Below, one piece after another: positions 23,910 to 32,922 of a DNA stretch of 64,000 bases; position 1 is the stretch's first letter, and every line of letters begins with the position of its first letter. The DNA is from Halorhabdus sp. CBA1104 (GTDB lineage Archaea; Halobacteriota; Halobacteria; Halobacteriales; Haloarculaceae), in NCBI RefSeq assembly GCF_009690625.1, contig NZ_CP033878.1, forward strand, positions 2,542,001 to 2,606,000, in the 5' to 3' direction. A program made the translations under genes and the position numbers. Under the pieces are notes generated by a model. That model worked only from the letters and a program-made list of their open reading frames with translations, was not told where the DNA came from and searched no databases.

Positions 23910-23983
23910 AAACGCACAGCGTTTGCTCACTCCCGGCCGGCGCATCTTCTTCTGCCCTGTTGTCGTCGTTCGATGTACCAAGT

Positions 23984-24360
23984 ATGACGCTCCAGAGTCT
24001 CGCCTCGCGGGTTTGGTGGGACGTCGCCCGTCGATCTCGAATCTGGACGTTTCGCTCACTCTCAGCCAGCTCATTGTACCGCCAGCACCTGTGGGCGCAG
24101 GATCACCGTGTCGTGATTGCACTGACCGGGACAACGCTTGCGATGGGGGTTGTGTCTTCGGCGCCGTGTTCTCGATCGCCTGGCTCCTGTTGGGCCTGTC
24201 TGGGAGCAACACACCCCAGGAAGCGCTCACCGGCGACAGAAGCGAGGACGAAGCTCAGCCGTCGACTGTGCGGGGCTTGCGGGGCAACTCGCCGGGAGCC
24301 ACCCCGCCAATCACCCTCGCCAATCGCTCGATTCCCGCAAGCAGGGTCGGGCTGGGCTGA
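23984..24360 (+). pseudogene. Small membrane protein gene with a G-run frameshift
   Basis: From ATG 23984 the frame encodes WWDVARRSRIWTFRSLSASSLYRQHLWAQDHRVVIALTGTTLAMGV, with a hydrophobic segment beginning. The membrane helix continues only in another frame as VFGAVFSIAWLLLGLSG. The frame switch is at a GGGGG run (about 24145-24149); one added G would fuse both halves into one protein with a transmembrane helix and a short charged tail. The 3' end overlaps the convergent binding-protein gene, so the true stop is uncertain. No family recognised. It may be a real pseudogene or a one-base sequence error. Confidence 0.4.
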
Positions 24361-25022
24361 TTCAGCAGTGAGTCGTCGATCGCCTGCAGCGTCGCGTCGA
24401 TCTCCCAGTCGCGCGCTTCCAGCGGAGCGACCGTCGGTTCGGCGGCTCCACAGTGGTGGACGATCGCGTGATCGGGATCGACGTCTTCGACTGTCGTCCC
24501 GGTGATCTCCCGGGAGCGCTCGCCCGACTCGACGAACGGATAGCGACCGCCGGCGACGCGGACGGCCTCTGGCACCCAGTTGCCGGCGGCCATCGGTGGC
24601 TCTCCCCATTCTTCACAGTAGACGACCGGCCGATCCTCGCCGTCGGGCGTCGCCGCGTCGACTGCCGCGACGTACTCCCTGGCGCGCTGTTCGAGACGTG
24701 CCCCGCGGTCCGGCCGGCCGATCGCGTCACCAATCGTCCGAAACGAGGTCAAGACGTCATCGAGAGTGGTCGGCTCCTCGTGAGCGACATCGAACCCGCG
24801 GTCGCGCAGCTCGTCTCGCAACTCTGCCTGTAATGAGTCGTTCGTGAGGAGCAGGTCTGGATCCAGCTCGGCGATGGCTCCAACGTCCGGGTTCAGCCAC
24901 CCGCCGATCTGAGATACCTCTTCGAGCCCGCAATGGGCTGTGACGCCGACCAGTTGCTCGTCGCGACCCAGCGCCCGGACGATTGCCGTGGCACTCGGGG
25001 CCAGCGAGACGATCCGCTGCAT
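24255..25022 (-). CDS. Helical-backbone metal/cobalamin-binding protein (BtuF-like), apparently cytoplasmic
   Basis: 255 residues. The N-terminus RIVSLAPSATAIVRALGRDEQLVGVTAHCG and IGGWLNPDVGAIAELDPDLLLTNDSLQ match class III substrate-binding proteins (BtuF/FhuD/periplasmic binding type). The helical linker is LEQRAREYVAAVDAA. There is no signal peptide or lipobox, unlike exported BtuF proteins, so the protein should stay in the cytoplasm. No BtuC/BtuD partners are adjacent. It could chaperone cobalamin or another metal compound; the ligand is unproven. Confidence 0.78.
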   Translation of the reverse strand: MQRIVSLAPSATAIVRALGRDEQLVGVTAHCGLEEVSQIGGWLNPDVGAIAELDPDLLLTNDSLQAELRDELRDRGFDVAHEEPTTLDDVLTSFRTIGDAIGRPDRGARLEQRAREYVAAVDAATPDGEDRPVVYCEEWGEPPMAAGNWVPEAVRVAGGRYPFVESGERSREITGTTVEDVDPDHAIVHHCGAAEPTVAPLEARDWEIDATLQAIDDSLLNQPSPTLLAGIERLARVIGGVAPGELPRKPRTVDG

Positions 25023-25122
25023 ACACGCTTGTGGGCTCCGATCGCATAAAAACCGTCAGGGCAAGCTTCCGAACTGGCGGCTCGATCACACTAGCTTGCT
25101 CGATTCAGCCGGCAATCTGCAT

Positions 25123-25578
25123 TCACTCCATCGAGAGCGTGATCGAGCCATCGAAATCCAGGATGATTTCCTGGGTCAGGTCGCCAAAGAGCGCTTTTCC
25201 GGTCGGCGAGCGTCGTTTGCCTACGAGGAACACGTGGTCGCAGTCGTGATCCGCCGCCGCATCGAGGATGGCCCTCGCCCGATCGCCTTCGGATCCGATC
25301 CGGATATCGACCTCGTGGGTCGGCTCGGCCCCGTCGAGTGAGTCCTCCACGAAGGCCGTTGTCTCCTCCTCGAACTGGTGGTCGACCGGATCCTCGAATT
25401 GGGCCCGGTCGATGTCACTCGTCAGCTCCGTCGACTCGACCGCTTCGACGTCTTCAGAGGTCAGCAGTCGCAGTACGACGAGTGGTGAGTCTTCACACTC
25501 GCTGAAGGCGGCGGCCTCTGCTAACAATTCCTGTTCCGCATCGCTCCTCTCGATGACGACGAATAACCCTTGCTCCAT
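25123..25578 (-). CDS. Universal stress protein (UspA family)
   Basis: 151 residues. A typical UspA alpha/beta fold. The C-terminal ATP-site region is HDCDHVFLVGKRRSPTGKALFGDLTQEIIL (about 112-141), with a degenerate G-x2-G-x9-G(S/T) pattern, VGKRRSPTGKALFGDLT. Usp proteins help survive stress, often as nucleotide-binding dimers. The regulator and partner are not visible from sequence. It stands alone, with the BtuF-like gene upstream in coordinates on the same strand. Confidence 0.82.
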   Translation of the reverse strand: MEQGLFVVIERSDAEQELLAEAAAFSECEDSPLVVLRLLTSEDVEAVESTELTSDIDRAQFEDPVDHQFEEETTAFVEDSLDGAEPTHEVDIRIGSEGDRARAILDAAADHDCDHVFLVGKRRSPTGKALFGDLTQEIILDFDGSITLSME

Positions 25579-25662
25579 GTCGATTTATATATACTCCATC
25601 CTTATAAAAGCGGAGGACGACCGACGGGCAGTGACGCCGGGGCTGACTCTGTTCGGTCGGCG

Positions 25663-26985
25663 CTATCGGGCCGCGTCGACCTCGACTCCTTCGACGACAT
25701 TGAGGAGTGCTTCCTGCGTGAGGTCGCCGGCCACGACGACCGTCTGGCCGTCGCTCGTCCACTGTGTGACCGTGCCTCCGTCCAGTTCGAGCCACGTCTC
25801 TTCTGCTTGCTCGTCCGGGACTGTAGTGACGGTCACTGTCCGCTCGTCGACTTCGAGCGTTCGGCTCTCTGTCGTGTTCGTGGCGGGGAGCGCTGATTCG
25901 GATTGGAGAATCGTGATCGAGTCACCGTCGGCCGTGTACTGGCCGGCGACCACGGACACTGGACTCTGGAGGGCGGCCCCTTCGGCCAGGTCCCATCGGT
26001 CGCCAGGGACAGCGACCGGCACGTCAGCTATCGCTCGTAGATCTGCGACCGAGTCCACAGCTCTCTCGCTGGCCCCCGCAGTTGGCGGTTGGAACGTACT
26101 GGTGGCCGGTGAGATGTCGAACGTCGTTTCCATATCGACCGTCACCGTCACGTGTGGCGTCGTCACTTCTTGTTTCACGACTGTCGCGTCGTCAGTCTGG
26201 ACCCATACCGTGAGTTTCCCGTCGTGTTCTGGGGCTGTGATCGTGACGACGTGGACGTCGTGGCCGTCTACAGTCGTCGTTTCGACCCGTTTGGCAGTCA
26301 GATTCGTCTCGGCCAAGAGCGTCGAAATAGAGCGCTTCGACTCGGCAAGTCGCCGTGCCGTCTCACTCCAGTTGCCGTCTTTCGGACCGTGGCTCCAGTT
26401 CCGCTCCCCGAGCGCACTGTCGTTCCATTCGGCTGGGATCACGCTCCGGGCCCCGTTCTCGTGTAAGGCACTCCAGTTGACGGCGGTCTGCACCGACTCT
26501 CCGGAGGCGGTCTCGATACCGTCACTCCAGGTGCTCGATTCGGTGCCGTCTCCAAGAGCGACCGTCTCGAGTATCGGGAGCGTGGCGTCCGTGCCGATCC
26601 CCGAGACAGTGCCCGCCGAGAGATCACCTGACAGCACGATCGGGGCATCCATCCGGGAACTCTCTAGCCACGCCGTCGTGCCGTCGTAGCCGGTGCGGAC
26701 GTATCGTGGTCCGTCTGAGACGTTCGCACGGACCAGGCCGTCCGCTGTCGCGATCGAGGTGATAGACACGTCTTCGACTGTGTCGTTGTGTTCGACAGTC
26801 ACGGTCGCTTCGACGAGGATCGACTCCGCCGACTGGTACTGTTCCTCGGCGTTCGAGAGGACAGCCTCGCCGGTTGGCGTGTCGTCGGCGATGGCGAACC
26901 CGGCGACGGCCGCCATACCGAGGATTCCGACCACGAGTGCGCTGAAGGCAACGAGGCGGATTCCCCCTCTGGATCGAATGGCCAT
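25663..26985 (-). CDS. Exported LolA-like outer-membrane-lipoprotein-sorting-type protein
   Basis: 440 residues from ATG 26985. The N-terminus AIRSRGGIRLVAFSALVVGILGMAAVAGFAIA is a signal peptide or anchor. The core YQSAESILVEATVTVEHNDTVEDVSITSIATADGLVRANVSDGPRYVRTGYDGTTAWLE fits the LolA/LolB-like beta-barrel half of the DUF2092/COG2834 family. Haloarchaea use such proteins outside the cell, probably for hydrophobic cargo. It is head-to-head with an ABC exporter gene pair; the 96-nt gap would hold divergent promoters. A shared export function is inference. Confidence 0.78.
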   Translation of the reverse strand: MAIRSRGGIRLVAFSALVVGILGMAAVAGFAIADDTPTGEAVLSNAEEQYQSAESILVEATVTVEHNDTVEDVSITSIATADGLVRANVSDGPRYVRTGYDGTTAWLESSRMDAPIVLSGDLSAGTVSGIGTDATLPILETVALGDGTESSTWSDGIETASGESVQTAVNWSALHENGARSVIPAEWNDSALGERNWSHGPKDGNWSETARRLAESKRSISTLLAETNLTAKRVETTTVDGHDVHVVTITAPEHDGKLTVWVQTDDATVVKQEVTTPHVTVTVDMETTFDISPATSTFQPPTAGASERAVDSVADLRAIADVPVAVPGDRWDLAEGAALQSPVSVVAGQYTADGDSITILQSESALPATNTTESRTLEVDERTVTVTTVPDEQAEETWLELDGGTVTQWTSDGQTVVVAGDLTQEALLNVVEGVEVDAAR

Positions 26986-27081
26986 TACCCAAATCACGGG
27001 CTTGAGACACTTAAGCGGTGGTACGGCGGCACTACGCGGCTTCGATCAAAGATACATACGCTTCCCTCACCTATCGGCTGT

Positions 27082-27792
27082 ATGGACACTACCACGGACC
27101 CCGAGTCGGTCGTCTCCCTTACCGGGGTTCGCAAGGAGTACGAACTCGGTGGGACGGTGACGGCCTTAGACGGCCTCGACCTGACGCTGGCGCCCGGCTC
27201 GTATACGGCAGTTATGGGGCCAAGCGGCTCCGGGAAGAGCACGTTGTTGAATCTCGTTGGCGCTCTCGATACGCCCACGGCTGGGACCGTTCGCGTCGAC
27301 GGGGTGGACGTCGCGGAGCTGTCGGAACGTGGGCGAGCACAGCTTCGTGGTACCGAGATCGGCTTCATCTTCCAGACGTTCAACCTCATGCCCCGACTGA
27401 CAGCCACGGAGAACGTGGCACTCCCACTCGTGTTCGCCGAGTGGGCGCGATCCGAGCGCACCGAGCGTGCCGAGACGCTACTCAAACAGGTCGGCCTCGG
27501 CGATCGACTCGATCACATGCCACAGGAACTCAGTGGGGGACAACGCCAGCGTGTCGCCATCGCGAGGGCGCTTGCGGCCGAGCCAGCCCTCGTCTTAGCC
27601 GACGAACCGACCGGGAACGTCGACACTGAGACTGGCGAGGAGATCATGTCGCTGTTCGCAGACGCCCACGCGTCGGGCAACACGATTCTGCTGGTGACCC
27701 ACGAACGCCGGATCGCCGAACATGCCGACCGGATCGTCCACGTCCGGGACGGCGTCCGTGAGCGAACCGAGTCCCTCGGAGGTGCGGATTGA
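27082..27792 (+). CDS. ABC transporter ATP-binding protein (MacB/LolD-type)
   Basis: 236 residues from ATG 27082; a long in-frame upstream extension is not credible. Walker A MGPSGSGKSTLLNLVG (about 43-58), Q-loop FQTFNLMPRLT, signature LSGGQRQRVAIARAL, Walker B ALVLADEPTGNVD and the switch histidine THERR are all present. The order and spacing are those of the LolD/MacB/FtsE class, which works with one FtsX-fold permease. Its stop overlaps the permease start by one base (TGATG). Confidence 0.92.
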   Translation: MDTTTDPESVVSLTGVRKEYELGGTVTALDGLDLTLAPGSYTAVMGPSGSGKSTLLNLVGALDTPTAGTVRVDGVDVAELSERGRAQLRGTEIGFIFQTFNLMPRLTATENVALPLVFAEWARSERTERAETLLKQVGLGDRLDHMPQELSGGQRQRVAIARALAAEPALVLADEPTGNVDTETGEEIMSLFADAHASGNTILLVTHERRIAEHADRIVHVRDGVRERTESLGGAD

Positions 27793-29033
27793 TGGACTGG
27801 CGGGAGGGCATTCGGATGGCCGTCCGGGCGATCACCGGGCATCGACTCAGATCGGCACTCACCGTCGTCGGGATCGTCATCGGTATCGCGACGGTCGTCG
27901 CGTTCGCGAGCTTCGGGGCCAGTGTCCAGACCGATGTCGTCGGGGAGTTTCAGTCAACGTCGGCCAGCGAAGTCTACATCGCCTCCGGGGGCGGGTTCCT
28001 CTCTGGCTCTGGCCCACCTGGGGCAGGGACTGGGTTTACACGCCCAGTTGTCACGACACACGACCTCGAACAGATCGAGGCCATCGATGGCACCAGAGCT
28101 GTGATCCCCCGTGGCTCTGTCAGTGTGTCTGCGCTCAGGTACGCAAACGACACAGTGTCGATCGACGGTCTGACGGCGACGACTGCCAACGCCTTCGCGG
28201 AGTCGATCGTCGAGGGGCGGGCGTTCGAATCGGGTGACAACGAGATCGTCCTCAACGAGATCGCAGCCGAGCAATTCGAGCCCAACGTGACTGTCGGCAG
28301 CACGATCGAGCGCGTCGGCGAGGAACCGACGTCGTTCACCGTCGTCGGGATTACCACTGGGGCACGCGGTGGCCTGACCGCTTTCGGGCCGCCAGGGCCG
28401 GAATTTTACGTCCCAGTCGATCCCCACTACCGAACCGTCCAGGAGTCTCCGACGCTTGGCATCGATCAGCGGGCGTACTCGCAGGTGACAATCGTCGTCG
28501 ACGCGGGTCGTGTCTCTGCGGTCCGGGACGCCATCGAGACCTACATGCAAACAGAATCAGACGCGATCCAACTTCTCGGCACCGACGGCGAAGTGACCGT
28601 CCAGTCGACGGAGGACGTCGTCGGTGGGATCGAGGCGGTACTGCAGGATATCACCCGGTTGATCACGGGCATCGGGGTACTGGCGCTGGTCGTCGGCGCG
28701 TTCGGGATCGCCAACATCATGCTCGTTAGCGTCACCGAACGGACCAACGAGATCGGGATTATGAAGTCGATGGGGGCGACCAACCGGGAGATCATCGGAC
28801 TGTTCCTGGCCGAATCCGTGCTGCTCGGATCGGCCGGGGCCGCGATCGGGATTCCGCTCGGACTCGGTGTTGGATACGTGGGGGCCACCTACGCAGCGGT
28901 CGGATTCACGATCCCTCTCGACTGGGTTACAATCGCTATCGTCATGGGTATCTCGATCGGGATCGTTGCCGGCCTGTACCCTGCCTGGCGGGCGGCGCGT
29001 GTCGATCCGATCGAAGCACTACGATACGAGTGA
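27792..29033 (+). CDS. ABC transporter permease (FtsX/MacB fold)
   Basis: 413 residues from ATG 27792; a TTG at 27789 is an alternative. One N-terminal membrane helix (SALTVVGIVIGIATVVAFASFG) is followed by a large extracytoplasmic domain (about 55-285). Three C-terminal helices follow, with the FtsX signature GIANIMLVSVTERTNEIGIMKSMGATNREIIGLFLAESVLLGSAGAAIG. This is the MacB/LolCE-type permease, which moves molecules by mechanotransmission. With the LolA-like protein gene divergent next door, export or sorting of hydrophobic or lipoprotein cargo is plausible. Confidence 0.9.
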   Translation: MDWREGIRMAVRAITGHRLRSALTVVGIVIGIATVVAFASFGASVQTDVVGEFQSTSASEVYIASGGGFLSGSGPPGAGTGFTRPVVTTHDLEQIEAIDGTRAVIPRGSVSVSALRYANDTVSIDGLTATTANAFAESIVEGRAFESGDNEIVLNEIAAEQFEPNVTVGSTIERVGEEPTSFTVVGITTGARGGLTAFGPPGPEFYVPVDPHYRTVQESPTLGIDQRAYSQVTIVVDAGRVSAVRDAIETYMQTESDAIQLLGTDGEVTVQSTEDVVGGIEAVLQDITRLITGIGVLALVVGAFGIANIMLVSVTERTNEIGIMKSMGATNREIIGLFLAESVLLGSAGAAIGIPLGLGVGYVGATYAAVGFTIPLDWVTIAIVMGISIGIVAGLYPAWRAARVDPIEALRYE

Positions 29034-29095
29034 CGGCCCGTACTCTCCTGGGTCGATCGCGGAATACTTGTCGGGGGGGCACCTACTGAGAGCCG

Positions 29096-30106
29096 ATGGA
29101 CGGGCCGCTGTGGACCGAGCGACACGCGCCGACGATCGCGGAGTTGCCCCAGCCGGCGGTGCGCGAACAGTTGCGCGGGGCACTCGACGAGCCGATGAAC
29201 CTGCTGGTCCACGGCCCGGCTGGTGCGGGCAAAACCGCGGCTGTCCGGGCCTTTGCCAGGGAGGCCCACGAAGATCACGACGCCGACCTCATCGAGATCA
29301 ACGTCGCCGACTTCTTCGATCTGACCAAGAGTGAACTGTCCGACGACCCTCGGTTCGAACGATTCATCACGCCAAAACGCAGGCGGGAGTCCTCGAAGGC
29401 CGACCTGATCAATCACGTCCTCAAGGAATCGGCGAGTTACGCGCCGGTTTCGGGGTCCTACAAGACGATCTTGCTCGACAACGCCGAGCGGATGCGTGCG
29501 GACTTCCAGCAGGCCCTCCGGCGGGTCATGGAGCAGTACTACGAGGCGACGCAGTTCGTCATCGCGACCCGCCAGTCTTCGACGCTGATCCCGCCGATCC
29601 GCTCGCGATGTTTTCCCGTCACGGTCCGGGAACCGACCCACGACGAAATCGAGACCGTCCTCGGGCGGATCGCTGAGCGTGAAGGGGCGACATACGACGA
29701 CGAAGGGCTCGAATACGTCGCGGGGTACGCCGACGGCGACCTCCGGCAGGCGATCCTGGGTGCACAGACGACCTACGAAAACGAGGGTGAAATCACGATG
29801 GCGGCCGCCTACGAGGCCCTCGGCGATGTCCAGACCGACGATCGCGTCGAACGCATGTTGACTGCTGCCGAGGAGGGACAGTTCCGTGACGCCCGCTCAG
29901 AACTCGACGAGCTACTGATCGACGAGGGCCACAGCGGCGTCGAGGTCCTGGCGGCGATCCTCCGGGTCGGGCGGTCGCGATACACTGGCCAGCGACTCGC
30001 CAGGCTGCACACACTCGCCGGCGACGTCGACCTGGCTCTTGGGACGGGTACCGACGATCGGATCCACTTATCGCGATTGCTGGCCGAGTTCGCGACGACA
30101 GCGTGA
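29096..30106 (+). CDS. rfcC: Replication factor C small-subunit-like clamp-loader ATPase (RfcC-like)
   Basis: 336 residues. Clamp-loader features: WTERHAPTIAELPQPAVREQLRGAL at the N-terminus, Walker A HGPAGAGKTAAVRAFA (about 39-54), Walker B LLDNAERMRADFQQALRRVME (DNAE where the main subunit usually has DExx) and the SRC motif IRSRCFPVTV. The deviating Walker B suggests an accessory RFC subunit rather than the main RfcA. It loads PCNA onto DNA. It sits just upstream of a ribosomal protein pair. Confidence 0.88.
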   Translation: MDGPLWTERHAPTIAELPQPAVREQLRGALDEPMNLLVHGPAGAGKTAAVRAFAREAHEDHDADLIEINVADFFDLTKSELSDDPRFERFITPKRRRESSKADLINHVLKESASYAPVSGSYKTILLDNAERMRADFQQALRRVMEQYYEATQFVIATRQSSTLIPPIRSRCFPVTVREPTHDEIETVLGRIAEREGATYDDEGLEYVAGYADGDLRQAILGAQTTYENEGEITMAAAYEALGDVQTDDRVERMLTAAEEGQFRDARSELDELLIDEGHSGVEVLAAILRVGRSRYTGQRLARLHTLAGDVDLALGTGTDDRIHLSRLLAEFATTA

Positions 30107-30243
30107 GCGGACTGATCGCCGACCTCGCCGCTCCGATCGGGTGACTGCACGGGGGCCGGTAGTGTGGTGGCCATTCGCCGGGCGGAAACCGGACGCTTCG
30201 AAATCCTTATACACGCTTGTGGGGGAATAATGAGTAACGAACC

Positions 30244-30555
30244 ATGGACATCGAGATCATCGAAGAAGAGGACAATCCGATGCTGCATCGGACCGACGTC
30301 CGTTTCGAAGTCGTTCACGAGGAGGCGACGCCGTCGCGGCTCTCCGTGCGGGACTCCCTGGCGGCGATGTTGAACAAAGACGCCGAAGAAGTCGTCGTCC
30401 ACGAGCTGAACACGAAGTACGGCATGCGCAAGACCGTCGGGTACGCGAAAGTCTACGACGACCCGGAGTTCGCCCGTGAGGTCGAACAAGAGCACATGCT
30501 CGAACGGAACAAGATCCTCCTCGAAGACGGCGACACCGAGGCGGAGGAGGCCTGA
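30244..30555 (+). CDS. rps24e: 30S ribosomal protein S24e
   Basis: 103 residues. S24e features: [42 protein letters not shown], followed by [24 protein letters not shown]. An archaeal/eukaryotic-type protein at the small-subunit periphery. A TATA-like CCTTATACAC at 30204-30213 sits about 31-40 nt upstream of the ATG. The S27ae gene follows after one intergenic base. Confidence 0.97.
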   Translation: MDIEIIEEEDNPMLHRTDVRFEVVHEEATPSRLSVRDSLAAMLNKDAEEVVVHELNTKYGMRKTVGYAKVYDDPEFAREVEQEHMLERNKILLEDGDTEAEEA

Positions 30556-30556
30556 G

Positions 30557-30691
30557 ATGGCGCGATACGACTTCTACAACGAAGACGGCACGACCGATCA
30601 AGAGACCTGTCCGCGGTGTGGCGACGCGTTCCTCGCCGAGCACAGCGACCGCACACACTGTGGCCGCTGTGGCTACACCGAGTGGCACTAA
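30557..30691 (+). CDS. rps27ae: 30S ribosomal protein S27ae
   Basis: 44 residues from ATG 30557. A zinc-ribbon protein with [22 protein letters not shown], giving Cys18, Cys21, Cys36 and Cys39 as zinc ligands. It is the archaeal form lacking the ubiquitin fusion of eukaryotes. It starts one base after S24e, and the two plus the downstream Kae1-Bud32 gene form a widely conserved archaeal block. Confidence 0.96.
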   Translation: MARYDFYNEDGTTDQETCPRCGDAFLAEHSDRTHCGRCGYTEWH

Positions 30692-30814
30692 CGGGCCGTT
30701 AGTCGCCCGTATTCGCTGTTTTTTCACTTCCCGTAGCCCCGGTAGTGCTGATCGAGTGCGTCGAGACGGATCGAAGTCGTCTTTTCCGTCGGTCACGGAG
30801 CCTCGACAGATCGA

Positions 30815-32524
30815 ATGGTCTCGACCGACGGCGAAGACGCCCCGACGCGGATACTCGGCATCGAGGGAACGGCCTGGGCCGCGAGCGCGGCCGTCTACGA
30901 CGTCACCAGTAACGACGTCACTATCCAGACTGATGCCTACGAGCCGGATAGCGGCGGCATTCACCCCCGAGAGGCCGCCGAGCATATGCAGTCGGCAATC
31001 CCGCAGGTCGTCGAGCAGGCACTCGAGCACGCCCGCAAGCAGGCCGTGGCCGCGGACAACGATCCCGAGGCCCCTATCGACGCCGTTGCGTTTTCCCGTG
31101 GGCCAGGGCTCGGCCCGTGTCTGCGGATCGTCGCGACGGCCGCCCGGGCGGTGGCCCAGCGTCTGGACGTGCCATTGGTCGGGGTCAATCACATGGTTGC
31201 CCATCTCGAAATCGGTCGCCACCAGTCTGGCTTCGAGTCGCCGGTCTGTCTGAACGCCTCGGGGGCCAACGCCCACGTCCTGGGGTATCGAAACGGCCGG
31301 TATCGCGTGCTGGGTGAGACGATGGACACCGGCGTCGGCAACGCCATCGACAAGTTCACCCGGCACCTGGGCTGGTCACACCCTGGTGGCCCGAAAGTCG
31401 AGGCCCACGCCAAGTCGGGGTCGTACGTCGATCTCCCCTACGTCGTCAAGGGGATGGACTTCTCGTTTTCGGGGATCATGAGTGCCGCCAAACAAGCCGT
31501 CGATGGTGGCGCGGCGGTCGAAGACGTCTGCTATTCCCTGCAGGAGAATATCTTCGCGATGTTGACGGAAGTCAGCGAGCGCGCTCTCTCGTTGACAGAC
31601 GCCGACGAACTCGTACTCGGCGGTGGCGTCGGCCAGAACGATCGCCTCCGGGAGATGCTCGGCGCAATGTGTGAGCAACGCGGCGCGGACTTTTATGCGC
31701 CCGAGCCCCGATTTCTCCGGGACAACGCGGGTATGATCGCCGTCCTCGGTGCGAAGATGTACGCCGCGGGCGACACGTTGTCGATCGAGTCCTCGACGGT
31801 CCGGCCGGACTTTCGCCCGGATGACGTCTCTGTCAGTTGGCGGTCCGGCGAGACCGTTGGCTCCTGGGGTGGAGCGATAGCTAGCCAAACGGTCCAGGGT
31901 GCCGAAGCGACCGTCACCGTCGAGGACGGGCGCGTGCACAAGCAGCGCCACCCCCGGAGCTACCGCCACTCGACGCTCGATGGCCGGTTGCGTACCCAGC
32001 GGACTCGCGAGGAGGCGCGACTGACCAGCGAGGCCCGGCGTGTGGGCGTGCCGACGCCGGTCGTCTACGACGTCGATCCGCAGGCGGGAACGCTGGTGCT
32101 CGAGTACGTCGGGGAGCGGGACCTGCGTGCGGAACTGACTGCCAAGCGCGTGCGTGACGTTGGCCGCCATCTGGCGACGATCCACGATGCGGGGTTCGTC
32201 CACGGCGACCCGACGACGCGCAACGTCAGGGTCGCGGGCAGCGCGAGCGAACAGAGTGCCGCCGGATGGGCGAGCGGTGACAACCGGCGCCACGAGCAGG
32301 ACGAACGGACCTACCTGATCGACTTCGGGCTGGGATACTACACCGATCACGCGGAAGATTACGCGATGGACCTCCACGTCTTCTCTCAGTCACTGTCGGG
32401 GACGGTCGACGACGCCGAGCAGTTGCGAGTCGCCGCCGAAGACGCGTATCGTGAGACCGGCGAGCGAGCACAGACTGTCATCGATCGTCTCCGAGAGATC
32501 GAAGGCCGCGGCCGGTATCAGTGA
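30815..32524 (+). CDS. kae1-bud32: Kae1-Bud32 fusion: tRNA N6-threonylcarbamoyladenosine transferase with small kinase domain
   Basis: 569 residues. Kae1 domain (about 13-340): ILGIEGTAWAASAAVYD, a metal-binding VVGVNHMVAHLEIG region (HMVAH), and DELVLGGGVGQNDRLREML. Bud32 kinase domain (about 350-569): an acidic-basic entry GAEATVTVEDGRVHKQRHPRSYRHSTLD, catalytic loop FVHGDPTTRNV and DFGLGYYTDHAEDYAMDLHVF. The fusion is typical of haloarchaea and methanogens. It makes t6A37 on ANN-decoding tRNAs as part of KEOPS. Promoters are not obvious. Confidence 0.97.
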   Translation: MVSTDGEDAPTRILGIEGTAWAASAAVYDVTSNDVTIQTDAYEPDSGGIHPREAAEHMQSAIPQVVEQALEHARKQAVAADNDPEAPIDAVAFSRGPGLGPCLRIVATAARAVAQRLDVPLVGVNHMVAHLEIGRHQSGFESPVCLNASGANAHVLGYRNGRYRVLGETMDTGVGNAIDKFTRHLGWSHPGGPKVEAHAKSGSYVDLPYVVKGMDFSFSGIMSAAKQAVDGGAAVEDVCYSLQENIFAMLTEVSERALSLTDADELVLGGGVGQNDRLREMLGAMCEQRGADFYAPEPRFLRDNAGMIAVLGAKMYAAGDTLSIESSTVRPDFRPDDVSVSWRSGETVGSWGGAIASQTVQGAEATVTVEDGRVHKQRHPRSYRHSTLDGRLRTQRTREEARLTSEARRVGVPTPVVYDVDPQAGTLVLEYVGERDLRAELTAKRVRDVGRHLATIHDAGFVHGDPTTRNVRVAGSASEQSAAGWASGDNRRHEQDERTYLIDFGLGYYTDHAEDYAMDLHVFSQSLSGTVDDAEQLRVAAEDAYRETGERAQTVIDRLREIEGRGRYQ

Positions 32525-32621
32525 GTCCCCTCGCGGTGTTGCACTGACGACGGCAGCGTCTCCCCCGTGGCGACGGCGTACGGTCCCCGATGTTTTTACT
32601 CCGTCCGGACGGACAGTCACT

Positions 32622-32870
32622 ATGGACGAGTTACTGGCAACACTCAAGGCGGCTTTCGAGGAGCAGGACTACACGGTCGAAGACGTGAGTACGAACCGAC
32701 AGCAGGTCCGCGTCGCCCTCCGTGAGGCCGACGCGGCGGCGACCGAACTCCGATCGATCCCGGCCGACGTGGCCGGCGAGGACGCCGTCATGGGTGTCGA
32801 CGTGACGACCGAATCCATCGAGGGTGGCGAGGAGGTCCGGACTGTCGTCACGTTCCGCCACCGCCCTTGA
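32622..32870 (+). CDS. Small conserved haloarchaeal protein, unknown function
   Basis: 82 residues from ATG 32622 (the in-frame region upstream has no conserved sequence). The sequence MDELLATLKAAFEEQDYTVEDVSTNRQQVRVALREADAAATELRSI starts with an amphipathic helix and looks like a compact alpha/beta fold. The end is EEVRTVVTFRHRP. Acidic, with no cysteine or hydrophobic segment. A TATA-like TTTTTACT at about 32593 lies roughly 25 nt upstream, suggesting leaderless initiation. I do not recognise the family; the function is unknown. Confidence 0.65.
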   Translation: MDELLATLKAAFEEQDYTVEDVSTNRQQVRVALREADAAATELRSIPADVAGEDAVMGVDVTTESIEGGEEVRTVVTFRHRP

Positions 32871-32922
32871 GCGACGCCCAGAGGGGACAAACGACTTAAC
32901 GACGCCAATCGTAGCGACGCCT

